DNA of 64,000 nt, from the NCBI GenBank assembly GCA_937892955.1, contig CALBKH010000051.1, forward strand, positions 22,892 through 86,891, given 5' to 3'. The position numbers and the translations under genes are program-made. Below, piece by piece: positions 54,103 to 62,052 of this stretch. Each line of letters begins with the position of its first letter. Position 1 is the stretch's first letter. The notes under the pieces are model-generated. The model did no database searches. It had not been told where the DNA came from and worked only from the letters and a program-made list of their open reading frames with translations. The stretch is from an uncultured Alphaproteobacteria bacterium. Lineage in GTDB: Bacteria > Pseudomonadota > Alphaproteobacteria > Rhizobiales > Ancalomicrobiaceae.

Positions 54103-54814
54103 CTCGGCCGGCCTCCTGGTCGAAATCGTCGCATGGGACGCGCCGCGGGTCCATGCACCCCGATGCGGCGTCCCGCCGCTCGGCGTCCGTGCCGCCACGG
54201 CCGCTTTCGGCACTCTCTCACCATGACGAATATCATGAGCGGGTTAACGTCCGCTCTCACGTCGACCGACTTCGCAAAAAAGAGAGCCGCGCGGGGGCGC
54301 GGCTCGGCGGAAGTCTACAGGGAGGCGTCGAACAGAATGACGGGTGTCACTCGGATCCGGTTTCCCGGATACTTCGATGATGGACCGGAAACCTTAACGT
54401 TCCGTATACGAGCGTTCCGAAACGCCCCTCGCCCGACCCATGATGATCGAATGACGACGACCACGCGTTCGGCGCGTCCCAGCCATGCCGCATCGCATGA
54501 CCGGGGCGCGTGGACTTGTGCACTGCGAAGAGATATTTCTCGCGCCGCGGGATGCGGCCCGAAAAAAGCCACGAGCGATCCCCATCTGTGCCATCGCGGC
54601 GGTGGCGCCGAACCGACCGAGGGGTCGAAGACCGGTATTCGTCCCGCTTCGGCGGGTCCACACCGAATCTTCACCATCGGAATCGAGGGCGCCGACTTGC
54701 CGTGGCCGGAGAGGCGCGAGTTAAGGCTCGAGCAACGTCCGGTCGATAACATTCGATTCAAAGCCGAACGACCTTCGCTGTGAAGGTGCGGCGAATTCCC
54801 GAGGTATCTCGATC
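54103..54814. other. Long intergenic region between rcdA and the 54815 gene
   Basis: About 710 bases without a supportable protein gene. Frames on both strands have mixed codon use and no similarity I recognise. It contains a strong minus-strand terminator at 54275-54305 and a possible sRNA upstream of it. A near-palindrome, ATGACGAATATCAT (54223-54236), and several TTAAC half-sites lie close to the rcdA start. Confidence 0.5.
54275..54395 (-). ncRNA. Candidate small RNA ending at a strong terminator
   Basis: The minus strand ends with GAGCCGCGC-CCCC-GCGCGGCTC followed by TCTTTTTT (stem 54284-54305): a canonical intrinsic terminator. It cannot serve rcdA, which starts downstream at 54102, and no gene lies upstream on this strand for about 1 kb. 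Upstream are a GGTTTCC/GGAAACC stem and a CCTCCC stretch that could pair with ribosome binding sites. The 5-prime end near 54395 (after TATACGGAACG) is a guess. Confidence 0.4.
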
Positions 54815-55087
54815 ATGTATGCCGGGCAACGTGTCCATCCCGACGAACTCATCGGCAAGGCTCGCCTGACCGTCGCCGAAATGACCAATCTGATCGCCGC
54901 CATGGTCTCCGACCTGCCGTCGGTCCGCTCCGTCGCGGTCGACGACGACGGTGGCGAGATCTCCGTTGCCCTGGTGACCGGCAAGCGCATCGGCATCGCC
55001 GCCATCCCCGTCGCCCATGCGATGAACGAGTCGATGAACAGCCGCCTGCAGGCGCTGGACGACCTCTTCAAGCGCTGCGCCGCCTGA
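54815..55087 (+). CDS. Small hypothetical protein
   Basis: A 90-residue protein I do not recognise. It has coding-like codon use and a compact alpha/beta pattern: helix RLTVAEMTNLIAAMVSDLPS, strands SVRSVAVDDDGGEISVALVT, and a C-terminal helix SMNSRLQALDDLFKRCAA. There is no signal peptide or membrane segment. A GAGGTATCTCGATC sequence precedes the ATG. A terminator with a 9-bp stem follows, which supports a real transcription unit. Confidence 0.6.
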   Translation: MYAGQRVHPDELIGKARLTVAEMTNLIAAMVSDLPSVRSVAVDDDGGEISVALVTGKRIGIAAIPVAHAMNESMNSRLQALDDLFKRCAA

Positions 55088-55114
55088 GGCGCCGCGACGA
55101 CCGTGAAAAGACCG

Positions 55115-55145
55115 ACGGCGGGCGCGAGCCCGCCGTTCTCGTTTG
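55115..55145 (+). terminator. Intrinsic terminator after the small hypothetical gene
   Basis: ACGGCGGGC at 55115-55123 pairs with GCCCGCCGT at 55128-55136, followed by TCTCGTTT. Confidence 0.7.
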
Positions 55146-55161
55146 AGGAGCCGGGTCGATC

Positions 55162-55293
55162 TCATACTGGGCTGATGAATTTCGGACTCGTCCGAAATTC
55201 ATCAGCGTTACGGCCTGACCGGCCGACGCCCGTTCGGGCTTGCCATCGCCCATGAAGTTCTGAACAGGTCGGAACTTCATGGGCTCGGTATCA
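55162..55293. repeat. Structured 132-bp intergenic repeat, copy B
   Basis: Same length and plan as copy A. Ends TCATACTGGGC (55162-55172) and GCTCGGTATCA (55283-55293). Hairpin 1: GCTGATGAATTTCGGA (55171-55186) with a perfect 16-base complement at 55191-55206 and loop CTCG. Central block identical to copy A except about 3 of 46 bases, with GCCCG/CGGGC. Hairpin 3: GCCCATGAAGTTC (55248-55260) with 55272-55284, a perfect 13 bp. The last TCA is the stop codon of the GNAT gene. Confidence 0.88.
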
Positions 55294-55812
55294 GCCCTCG
55301 CCGGCCGCGTCCCGCCGCCATTCGAGTTTCAGCGTCGCCAACCCCGAGCGCGGGTTGGTGCCGCGGCCGATCTCGCGGAACCCCTGCCGGACATAGAAGG
55401 CGACCGCGCGCGGATTGTCGGCGTTGACGTCGAGGACGATCTTTTCCGGCGACAGCCGCCGCGCCTCCACGATCAACGCTTCGGCGATCCCCGCCCCCCA
55501 CAGATCCGGATGGACCGCGATCTGGTCGAGATAGCCGGTCGCCGGGTCGATCAGGACGAAGCCGCCGACGTCGCCGGTGGCCGTCATCGCCAGCCGCACC
55601 GCCGCGCCTTTCGCCGTCGCCGCGTCGAGATGATCGACGAGCCACGCCCGCCGGGCTTCGAAGTCGATCGACGGCAGCGTCCGTTGCCACGACGCCACCC
55701 ACAGGTCGGTGACCTCGGGCAGGTGCGCCGGCACGAGATCGACCATGTCGGCGAGACGGCGCCGCGGATCGGAACTCGTCGGCACCGGGTCGGTATTCGT
55801 CGGCTCGCTCAT
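55291..55812 (-). CDS. GNAT family N-acetyltransferase
   Basis: A 173-residue acetyltransferase. The acetyl-CoA-binding motif A is in LDQIAVHPDLWGAGIAEALI (V-x-P-x2-W/R-G-x-G-I), followed by the C-terminal motif B with NPRAVAFYVRQGFREIGRG. The substrate is unknown. The start at 55812 (MSEPTNTDPVPTSSD) leaves a low-complexity lead of about 18 residues. Its TGA stop is the terminal TGATAC of repeat copy B. It is 22 bases downstream of the OmpA/MotB-like gene and may be co-transcribed. Confidence 0.87.
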   Translation of the reverse strand: MSEPTNTDPVPTSSDPRRRLADMVDLVPAHLPEVTDLWVASWQRTLPSIDFEARRAWLVDHLDAATAKGAAVRLAMTATGDVGGFVLIDPATGYLDQIAVHPDLWGAGIAEALIVEARRLSPEKIVLDVNADNPRAVAFYVRQGFREIGRGTNPRSGLATLKLEWRRDAAGEG

Positions 55813-55834
55813 GGGAGAGACGTCCTCGTTCGGC

Positions 55835-56872
55835 TCACCGGTCGGTGAGCCGGATCTCGATGCGCCGGTTGCGGCCGTAGACCTCTTCGGTCGCCCCCTC
55901 CTCCACCGGCTGGAACTCGCCGAAACCGGCGGCGACCAGATGTTTCGGCGACACACCGCCCTCGATCAGCCGGCGAACCACCGCGATGGCGCGCGCCGCC
56001 GAAAGCTCCCAGTTCGACTTGAAGCGACCACCCGGCGCGATCGGCCGGCTGTCGGTGTGGCCGTCGATGCGCAGCGTCCAGGCCACCTCCGGCGGGATCT
56101 CGCGCTCGAGGTCGACCACCGCGGCGGCGAGCCGATCGACCGCAGCGTTGCCCGCCTCGTCGATCTGGTCGGAGCCGACGGGGAAGAGCACCTCCGACTG
56201 GAAGACGAAGCGGTCGCCCACCACCCGGATGCCCGGCCGGTTGCCGAGGATCTCCTTCAGCCGCCCGAAGAAGTCGGAGCGATACTGCTGCAACTCCTGA
56301 ACCCGTTGCGCCAGCGCCAGATTGAGGCGTTTGCCGAGATCGGCGATCTTGGTCTGGCTCTCCTTGTCGCGGCTCTCGGTCGCCTCCAGCGCCTGTTCGA
56401 GCGCCGCGATCTGACGCCTCAGCGCCGAGATCTGCTGATTGAGCAATTCGACCTGGGCCAGCGCCTGGGCCGAGATCCGCTTCTCCGCATCGAGCGCCAG
56501 ACCCGCCGTGGCCGCCGCCCCGCCGCTCGCCGCCGCCTGACCGTCGCGCGCCGCCAGAAGGCTTAACAGGCGTCCCTTCTCGCCCTCGGCCGCGTCGAGA
56601 CCCGCCTTCAATCGGGCGATCTGGTCGTCGCCGTCCGCCTTGCCGGCGCGCTCCAGGGACAGGAGTTGGGTGAGTTCGGCGATCTGGCGATTGAGCTTGG
56701 CGAGAGCCGTGTCCTTGCCGGTGATCTCGCGCGACAGGAAGAACTGCGCCAGCATGAACACCGACAACAGGAAGATGATGACCATCAACAGGGTCGACAG
56801 GGCGTCGACGAAGCCCGGCCAGTAGTCGATCGAACCTTCGCGGCGGCGGCGGGCGAGGCGCATCGCGGTCAC
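55835..56872 (-). CDS. OmpA/MotB-like peptidoglycan-binding membrane protein
   Basis: A 345-residue protein with one membrane helix (about 24-47) in YWPGFVDALSTLLMVIIFLL. Asp23 sits where MotB has its proton-binding Asp. A coiled coil (about 55-190: LNRQIAELTQLLSLERAGK, ALRRQIAALEQALEATE) leads to a C-terminal OmpA domain (about 205-345) with RIDGHTDSRPI and LSAARAIAVVRRLIEGGV. It probably forms a peptidoglycan-anchored proton channel with the upstream MotA/ExbB-like protein, whose gene it overlaps by four bases. It lacks a flagellar context. Confidence 0.88.
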   Translation of the reverse strand: MTAMRLARRRREGSIDYWPGFVDALSTLLMVIIFLLSVFMLAQFFLSREITGKDTALAKLNRQIAELTQLLSLERAGKADGDDQIARLKAGLDAAEGEKGRLLSLLAARDGQAAASGGAAATAGLALDAEKRISAQALAQVELLNQQISALRRQIAALEQALEATESRDKESQTKIADLGKRLNLALAQRVQELQQYRSDFFGRLKEILGNRPGIRVVGDRFVFQSEVLFPVGSDQIDEAGNAAVDRLAAAVVDLEREIPPEVAWTLRIDGHTDSRPIAPGGRFKSNWELSAARAIAVVRRLIEGGVSPKHLVAAGFGEFQPVEEGATEEVYGRNRRIEIRLTDR

Positions 56873-57885
56873 GCCCCCGTCCGGTCGTGCGGAGGCTCTC
56901 GGTCACGCGGCGTGAGCGCCGCGGCGATGGTCTCGAGTGCGATGCGAGTCCGCCGGTTCTCCTCCTCCTGCGTCTCGATCCAGCCGCGCACCTGCGCCTG
57001 CTCGCTGCGGACGTGAGCGACGAGACCACGCAGGGACTCCGACAGATCGACCAACGCCGCCGAGGTGTTGCGGCTGCCGCCACCGCCCTCCTGGGCGACG
57101 CGGGTGAGGCGGTCGACCGAGGCGCGCAGCTGTTCGGCGATGCCGCGCCCGCTCGCCCCTTCGTCCTCGAGATCGACCTCGGCCTCGGTCGACAGCCAGT
57201 CCTCGAGTTCGTTGTAGAAGCGGTTCTGCGCCTGCGACGCCTGCAGGTCGAGGAAGCCGATGACCAGCGAGCCGGCGAGACCGAACAGCGACGACGAGAA
57301 GGCGACGCCCATGCCGCCGAGCGGCTTGGCGAGGCCGGTCTTCAGATCCTCGAACACCGCGCCGATGTCGGTCGCCCCGACGTTGAGCGATTTCAGCGTG
57401 TCGCTCACCGACGACACCGTCTCGGAGAGGCCGGTGAACGTGCCGAGCAGGCCGAGGAACACCAGCGTGCCGCCGATGTACTTGGTGATGTCACGGGTCT
57501 CGTCGAGGCGCATGCCGATCGAATCGAGGATCGAGCGCATCACCTCCGGCGAAATGCCGGCGACGCCGCGGTCACCGAGCAGCGACGCCATCGGGCCGAG
57601 CAGCCGCGGCCGGAGATCGGCGTCGAAATCCGGTTCGCGGCGGCGGAAGGCGTTGGCCCAGCGCACCTCGGGAAAGAGCCGCGTCACCTGACGCAACGCC
57701 AACAGGATGCCGAGCGCCAGCACGAACAGGATGAAGCCGTTGAGGCCCGGGTTGGCCCAGAAGGCGAAGAGGATCTGCTTCTGCAGGATCAGGGCGACGA
57801 AGCCGGCGATCACCAGGAAGATGACCATCCGCCACAGGAACACCTGGGGGCTCGACATCCGATGTGATTCGTATCCGCTCGCCAT
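56869..57885 (-). CDS. MotA/TolQ/ExbB-like proton-channel protein
   Basis: A 338-residue inner-membrane protein with hydrophobic segments at about 17-36 and 48-65 and two more around 140-205. The ExbB/MotA core is visible: YIGGTLVFLGLLGTFTGLSE and GGMGVAFSSSLFGLAGSLVI. A cytoplasmic helical tail (about 250-330) follows. The start at 57885 is the first ATG of the domain; MSSPQVF at 57858 is an alternative. It overlaps the MotB-like gene (ATGA), so the two are made together. The pair is common in Hyphomicrobiales; the task it powers is unknown. Confidence 0.88.
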   Translation of the reverse strand: MASGYESHRMSSPQVFLWRMVIFLVIAGFVALILQKQILFAFWANPGLNGFILFVLALGILLALRQVTRLFPEVRWANAFRRREPDFDADLRPRLLGPMASLLGDRGVAGISPEVMRSILDSIGMRLDETRDITKYIGGTLVFLGLLGTFTGLSETVSSVSDTLKSLNVGATDIGAVFEDLKTGLAKPLGGMGVAFSSSLFGLAGSLVIGFLDLQASQAQNRFYNELEDWLSTEAEVDLEDEGASGRGIAEQLRASVDRLTRVAQEGGGGSRNTSAALVDLSESLRGLVAHVRSEQAQVRGWIETQEEENRRTRIALETIAAALTPRDREPPHDRTGA

Positions 57886-57988
57886 CTCTCGCCTCGCTTC
57901 GCCCCCGACAGCATGGCCCGCCGACCGGGGTCGAGACAAGCAGCCGAATGCGTCGAAGACACGACAAGTTGTCGGTCGCCGCCGTGTT

Positions 57989-58360
57989 TCAGTCACACGG
58001 GGCGAGCCGGACCGCCTCTCCGTCCATCGGCCGACCGAGGATCGCTTCCGCCGTACGGCATGTCTCCTCGACGCACAGCCGCCAGTCGGCGGTCGCGCCC
58101 GACCGGGCGAGATGGACCTCCTCCGCCGCCGGCCGTTCGGGATGCCACACCCACCAGCCGTCCTCGAGCCGCGCGTCGTCGCCGGGCTCCATCCCGGCGC
58201 CCGATCCCTTGGTCCGCGCTTCGACCAGTTCGAGCCCGGCCGGCGTCGCCCGCCAGGTCTCGCGCCAATCGACCTTCTCGATCGAATGGGTCCAGACCAG
58301 GGTGACGACCGTCGCCAGACGCACGCTCACCCCGGCGGCGGCGAGGCAGATCGCGCTCAT
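57989..58360 (-). CDS. DUF1850 protein associated with a TAXI-TRAP transporter
   Basis: A 123-residue exported protein of the DUF1850 type, typically encoded beside fused TAXI-TRAP permeases. The N-terminal ICLAAAGVSVRLATVVTLVW is a signal or anchor; then THSIEKVDWRETWRATPAGL, the conserved front of the family, and GMEPGDDARLEDGWWVWHP. Two cysteines (LCVEETC) may bond. Its ATG overlaps the permease stop (ATGA), so they are coupled. The role in transport is unknown; an accessory or ligand-release function is a guess. Confidence 0.8.
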   Translation of the reverse strand: MSAICLAAAGVSVRLATVVTLVWTHSIEKVDWRETWRATPAGLELVEARTKGSGAGMEPGDDARLEDGWWVWHPERPAAEEVHLARSGATADWRLCVEETCRTAEAILGRPMDGEAVRLAPCD

Positions 58361-60444
58361 CCGCTCGCCGAGACGGCCGCGCCGCGCGACCGCCACCAGT
58401 GCAGCGCCACCAGCGCCGCCCCGGCGCCGAGGCCGATCGGATCGCTCCACTCGAAGCGCCCGACGATCGCCACGGCGGCGACCAGCATGCCCCCGCGTTC
58501 CCACAACGCCAGCGGTCCGAACAGCCAACCGATGAGGCCGGCGCCGAACAGACCCATGGCGATCGCCGTCTTGACGAAGGCGAAGACCACCGCCCCCCAG
58601 AAGCCGAGATGCACCGCCATCGGGTCGCCCGACTGCATCATCAGGGCCGGCGCATAGACGGCGGCGTAGGGGATGACGTAGCCGGCGCCGGCGATGCGCA
58701 TCGCCTCGAGGCCGATCTTGTCCGGCTTCTCGCGGGCGATCGGCGCGGCGGCGAGCGCGGCCAGTGCCACCGGCGGCGACAGGTCCGCCATGATGCCGAA
58801 GTAGAAGGCGAACATGTGGGCGACGATCAGCGGCACGCCGAGCGAGGCCATCGCCGGTGCGGCGAGCGCCGCGACGATGATGTAGGTCGGGATGGTCGGG
58901 ATGCCGGTGCCGAGGATGATCGACAGCACCATGGTGAGGATCAGCGACAGGAACAGGCTCGACTTGCCGATGCCGACGACCCATGTGCCGAAGGTGGTGC
59001 CGAGGCCGGTCAGCGTGAAGGTGCCGATGATCGTGCCGACGATGGCGCAGGCGATGCCGACCGAGAGCGCCGTCTTGGCGCTGTCGGCGAAACTGTCGCG
59101 GCAAAGGAGAAGCGTCTCGCGCCCGCCGCGGACGAAGAGCAGCACCACCGCCAGGACGACGATCGCGCCGACCACCGGCATCATGCCGAACTTCAGGAAG
59201 CTCGCCGTCACGAGACCGAGGCCGATCCAGAACACCGCCCGCATCCACGTCGCCGGCAGCCCGGCCGAAGCGCCGGCGCCGAGGATCAGCACGACGGTCA
59301 GCGCCAGACCGAGAGTGCCGGCGAAGAGCGGCGTGAAGCCGTGGAACAGCATGAAGATCAGCGCCGCGAGCGGCAGCGCCAGATACCAACGCGCCTTCAG
59401 CGCGGCGAGCGCGCTCGGCACTTCGGTCATGCCCGAGAGCCCGTGCTTGCCGGCCTCGAGATGCACCATCCAATAGGCCGAGGCGAAATAGAGGATCGCC
59501 GGCAGCACCGCGGCGGTGACCACCGCCGAATAGGGCACGTCGAGCGTTTCGGCCATGATGAAGGCGGCCGCCCCCATCACCGGCGGCATGATCTGCCCGC
59601 CCATCGACGCCGTCGCCTCGACGCCCGCCGCGAAGGCGCGGCGATAACCGAAGCGGATCATCAACGGGATGGTGAACTGGCCGACGGTGACGACGTTGGC
59701 GACGCCCGATCCGGAGATCGTCCCCATCAGGCCGGAGGAGAACACCGCCACCTTGGCCGGACCGCCGCGCGCCTTGCCGAACAGGCCGAGCGACACGTCG
59801 GTGAAGAGATGGATCATCCCGGCCTTCTCGAGGAACGAGCCGAACAGGATGAACAGGAAGATGTAGGTGGCCGAGACGTTGACGGGTACGCCGTAGATGC
59901 CTTCGGTGCCGAAGGACATCTGGTCGATCACCTGCGAGAAGCCGTAGCCGCGGGTGGTCAGCGGCTCGGGAAACCACTGGCCGCCGAAGGCATAGACGAG
60001 GCAGATGCCGCACATGATCGGCAGCGCCGGCCCCATCAGACGGCGACAGGCCTCGAACACCAGGACGATCAGCGCCACCCCGACGACCACGTCGCGGGTG
60101 TCGAGGTCACCGGCCCTGAGGATCAGCGCGTCGTGCTCGATCCACTGATAGAGGCCGATGCCGAAACCGATGACGCCGAGCGCCCACCCCGTCATCAGTT
60201 CGAAGCGCGAGCGCGACCGGAAATTGGCGATCAGCCCGAAGGAGAGCAGCAGCAGGAACCCGACGTGGATGCCGCGGATCGCCAGCGACGGCAGGATCGG
60301 CCAGGCCGAGACGAAGATCTGGAAGGTGGAGAAGACGAGCGCGATGGAGAAGGCGACGAGCGCCATCGCTCCCTTGCCGAACCCGGTCGGAAAGCCGTGT
60401 TCGAAGCTGTCGAGGGCACTCGGGGAACTGGTCGTCGCGGTCAT
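58357..60444 (-). CDS. TAXI-TRAP transporter, fused 4TM/12TM permease
   Basis: A 695-residue fused permease of the TAXI-TRAP class, a secondary symporter. An N-terminal 4-helix part (LVAFSIALVFSTFQIFVSAW) precedes the large DctM-like unit with SGLMGTISGSGVANVVTVGQ and ASMGGQIMPPVMGAAAFIMA, both conserved, and GTGIPTIPTYIIVAALAAPA in the second half. The start at 60444 (MTATTSSPSALDSFEHGF) is chosen; the open frame upstream crosses an intergenic repeat. The binding-protein gene lies upstream on the same strand. The substrate is unknown. Confidence 0.93.
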   Translation of the reverse strand: MTATTSSPSALDSFEHGFPTGFGKGAMALVAFSIALVFSTFQIFVSAWPILPSLAIRGIHVGFLLLLSFGLIANFRSRSRFELMTGWALGVIGFGIGLYQWIEHDALILRAGDLDTRDVVVGVALIVLVFEACRRLMGPALPIMCGICLVYAFGGQWFPEPLTTRGYGFSQVIDQMSFGTEGIYGVPVNVSATYIFLFILFGSFLEKAGMIHLFTDVSLGLFGKARGGPAKVAVFSSGLMGTISGSGVANVVTVGQFTIPLMIRFGYRRAFAAGVEATASMGGQIMPPVMGAAAFIMAETLDVPYSAVVTAAVLPAILYFASAYWMVHLEAGKHGLSGMTEVPSALAALKARWYLALPLAALIFMLFHGFTPLFAGTLGLALTVVLILGAGASAGLPATWMRAVFWIGLGLVTASFLKFGMMPVVGAIVVLAVVLLFVRGGRETLLLCRDSFADSAKTALSVGIACAIVGTIIGTFTLTGLGTTFGTWVVGIGKSSLFLSLILTMVLSIILGTGIPTIPTYIIVAALAAPAMASLGVPLIVAHMFAFYFGIMADLSPPVALAALAAAPIAREKPDKIGLEAMRIAGAGYVIPYAAVYAPALMMQSGDPMAVHLGFWGAVVFAFVKTAIAMGLFGAGLIGWLFGPLALWERGGMLVAAVAIVGRFEWSDPIGLGAGAALVALHWWRSRGAAVSASG

Positions 60445-60540
60445 CGTCGGATCTCGATGGAGCGGGGTCACGGGCGGTACGGGCGGAGGCGAAGGCATTC
60501 GAGGGACCGTCGAAATCGGGCCGGATGCCGCCGCGATCTC

Positions 60541-60710
60541 CTCTTCTCCCCTTGCGGGAGAAGGTGGCCGAAGGCCGGATGAGGGGGCTGGAACTCTCCC
60601 CGATCCGATCGCCGGCGGTCGTGGTCTCGGCCCGACGCCGCCCACGCGGCATCCCTCGCCCGGCCCTGCGGGCCACCTTCCCCCGCGAAGGGGGAAGGAA
60701 GAGGGGGCTC
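60541..60710. repeat. Inverted-pair intergenic repeat between TAXI protein and permease genes
   Basis: The left unit (60541-60590) reads TTCTCCCCTTGCGGGAGAAG, GGTGGCCGAAGGCCGGATGA, GGGGG. The right unit (60660-60710) is its inverse with CGGCCCTGCGGGCCACCTTC and CCCGCGAAGGGGG. Same family as 27396-27549. It sits inside the TRAP operon, between the binding-protein and permease genes, where its hairpins could lower downstream expression. The rest of 60445-60797 has no gene. Confidence 0.8.
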
Positions 60711-60764
60711 ACCGAGATCGCGTGCGACGGAGAGCGTCGGAGCCGGAGGAGCGATCCACCCGGC

Positions 60765-60787
60765 GCGAGCCGGCGACGCCGGCTCGC
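60765..60787 (-). terminator. Hairpin after the TAXI binding-protein gene
   Basis: GCGAGCCGGC at 60765-60774 pairs with GCCGGCTCGC at 60778-60787, a 10-bp perfect stem with loop GAC, 11 bases after the stop. No T run. Probably a 3-prime-end stabiliser or attenuator giving more binding protein than permease. Confidence 0.5.
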
Positions 60788-60797
60788 CCGACGGGCC

Positions 60798-61754
60798 TCA
60801 CTTGAGGAGCCCCTTCTCCTTGAAGTAGCGCGCCGCACCCGGATGCAGCGGCACCGGCATGCCGTCGAGCGCCGTCTCGAGCTTGATGTTCTTGGCCGCA
60901 CCGTGGGCGGCGACCAGCTTGTCGAGGTTCTCGAAGGTGAGCTTGGTCATCTGATAGACCGTCTCGTCCGGAACCCCGGCGTGGGTGACGAGGAAGTTCA
61001 CCACCGCCGCGGTCGGAACCGGTTCGCTCTGGCCCTGATAGGTACCGGCCGGAATGGTCACGGGCACATAAGGCGCACCGATCTTCTTCACCGTCTCCGC
61101 ATCCACCGCCACGATCGTCGTCTCCACCGAGGTCGAGAGGTCGCGGATCGAGGCGACGCCGAGGCCGGCCGACTGCAGCGTCGCGTCGAGCTGGCGGTTC
61201 TTCATCAGGTCGACCGACTCGGCGAAGGGCAGATATTCGGTCTTGCCGAGGTCGGCGTATTTCATGCCGTGAGCGCCGAAGATGGCGCGGGCGTTGAGCT
61301 CGGTGCCCGACTTGGGCGCGCCGACCGACAGGCTCTTGCCCTTGAGATCGGTGAACTTGGTCACGCCGCTCGACTTGAGCGCCACGATCTGGATGTAGTT
61401 CGGATAGATGGCGGCGATGCCGCGCAGCTTGTCGAGCTTCGCCTTGAAGCCGACCTCGGTGTTGCCCTCCCAGGCGTCGCGCACCGAATCGCCGAGCGCG
61501 AAGGCGATCTCGCCGCGGCCCTGCTGCAACAGGTTGAGGTTCTCGACCGACGCCTTGGTCGCCTGGACCTGGGTCTTCACGCCGGGAATGCCCGCCCCGT
61601 AGATCTGGGTCAGCGCCACGCCGAGCGGATAGTAGACCCCCGAGGTGCCGCCGGTGAGGACGTTGACGAAGCCGTCGGCGCGAGCTGGGGCGGCGAGAGT
61701 GGCGACCGACACGGCCGCCGCCGCGAACGCGGCGAAGCGGATCTTCGAGAGCAT
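60798..61754 (-). CDS. TAXI family TRAP transporter solute-binding protein
   Basis: A 318-residue periplasmic protein. Signal peptide: MLSKIRFAAFAAAAVSVATL, cut after APARA. The mature start FVNVLTGGTSGVYYPLGVAL is the TAXI hallmark, followed by VQATKASVENLNLLQQGRGE and GAPKSGTELNARAIF. The ligand is unknown; related proteins bind glutamate or other small acids. It delivers substrate to the fused permease encoded downstream. The start at 61754 follows AAGGAGGAAAC. Confidence 0.95.
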   Translation of the reverse strand: MLSKIRFAAFAAAAVSVATLAAPARADGFVNVLTGGTSGVYYPLGVALTQIYGAGIPGVKTQVQATKASVENLNLLQQGRGEIAFALGDSVRDAWEGNTEVGFKAKLDKLRGIAAIYPNYIQIVALKSSGVTKFTDLKGKSLSVGAPKSGTELNARAIFGAHGMKYADLGKTEYLPFAESVDLMKNRQLDATLQSAGLGVASIRDLSTSVETTIVAVDAETVKKIGAPYVPVTIPAGTYQGQSEPVPTAAVVNFLVTHAGVPDETVYQMTKLTFENLDKLVAAHGAAKNIKLETALDGMPVPLHPGAARYFKEKGLLK

Positions 61755-62052
61755 CGTGTTTCCTCCTTACGTCTCTTCGACGAACGTCTGAGGAGGCGAG
61801 CATAACGTCTCCCGCCTCGTGGTCCACCCCCGACGTCGCTCGCCACGCCCGGGGCGAGCGACGTCGCGGAACGTTCTGTGATCACGGCCATGATTTTGAC
61901 GCGCCTCAAGGAAAGCGAAACGAGCGTCGATTATGGTTCGCCATCGAACGGTGCGCCGTGGGCGCGAAAGTGACGGATTCCGGTCCAGAACAGGCGGCTC
62001 CTCTCATTCGCGACGACGGACGTGTCGCCGTGCGCGAACCAGAGGGGTGGAC

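Noticed and set aside
54315..54761. 148-residue minus-strand open frame ending just before the orphan terminator
   Set aside because: Codon use is unlike the neighbouring genes, no recognisable motif or ribosome binding site; the terminator is better explained by a small RNA.
55835..57885. Zorya-type anti-phage system
   Set aside because: Only the two motor-like proteins are present; no ZorC, ZorD or ZorE-type gene lies next to them, and the neighbours are a GNAT gene and a TRAP transporter.
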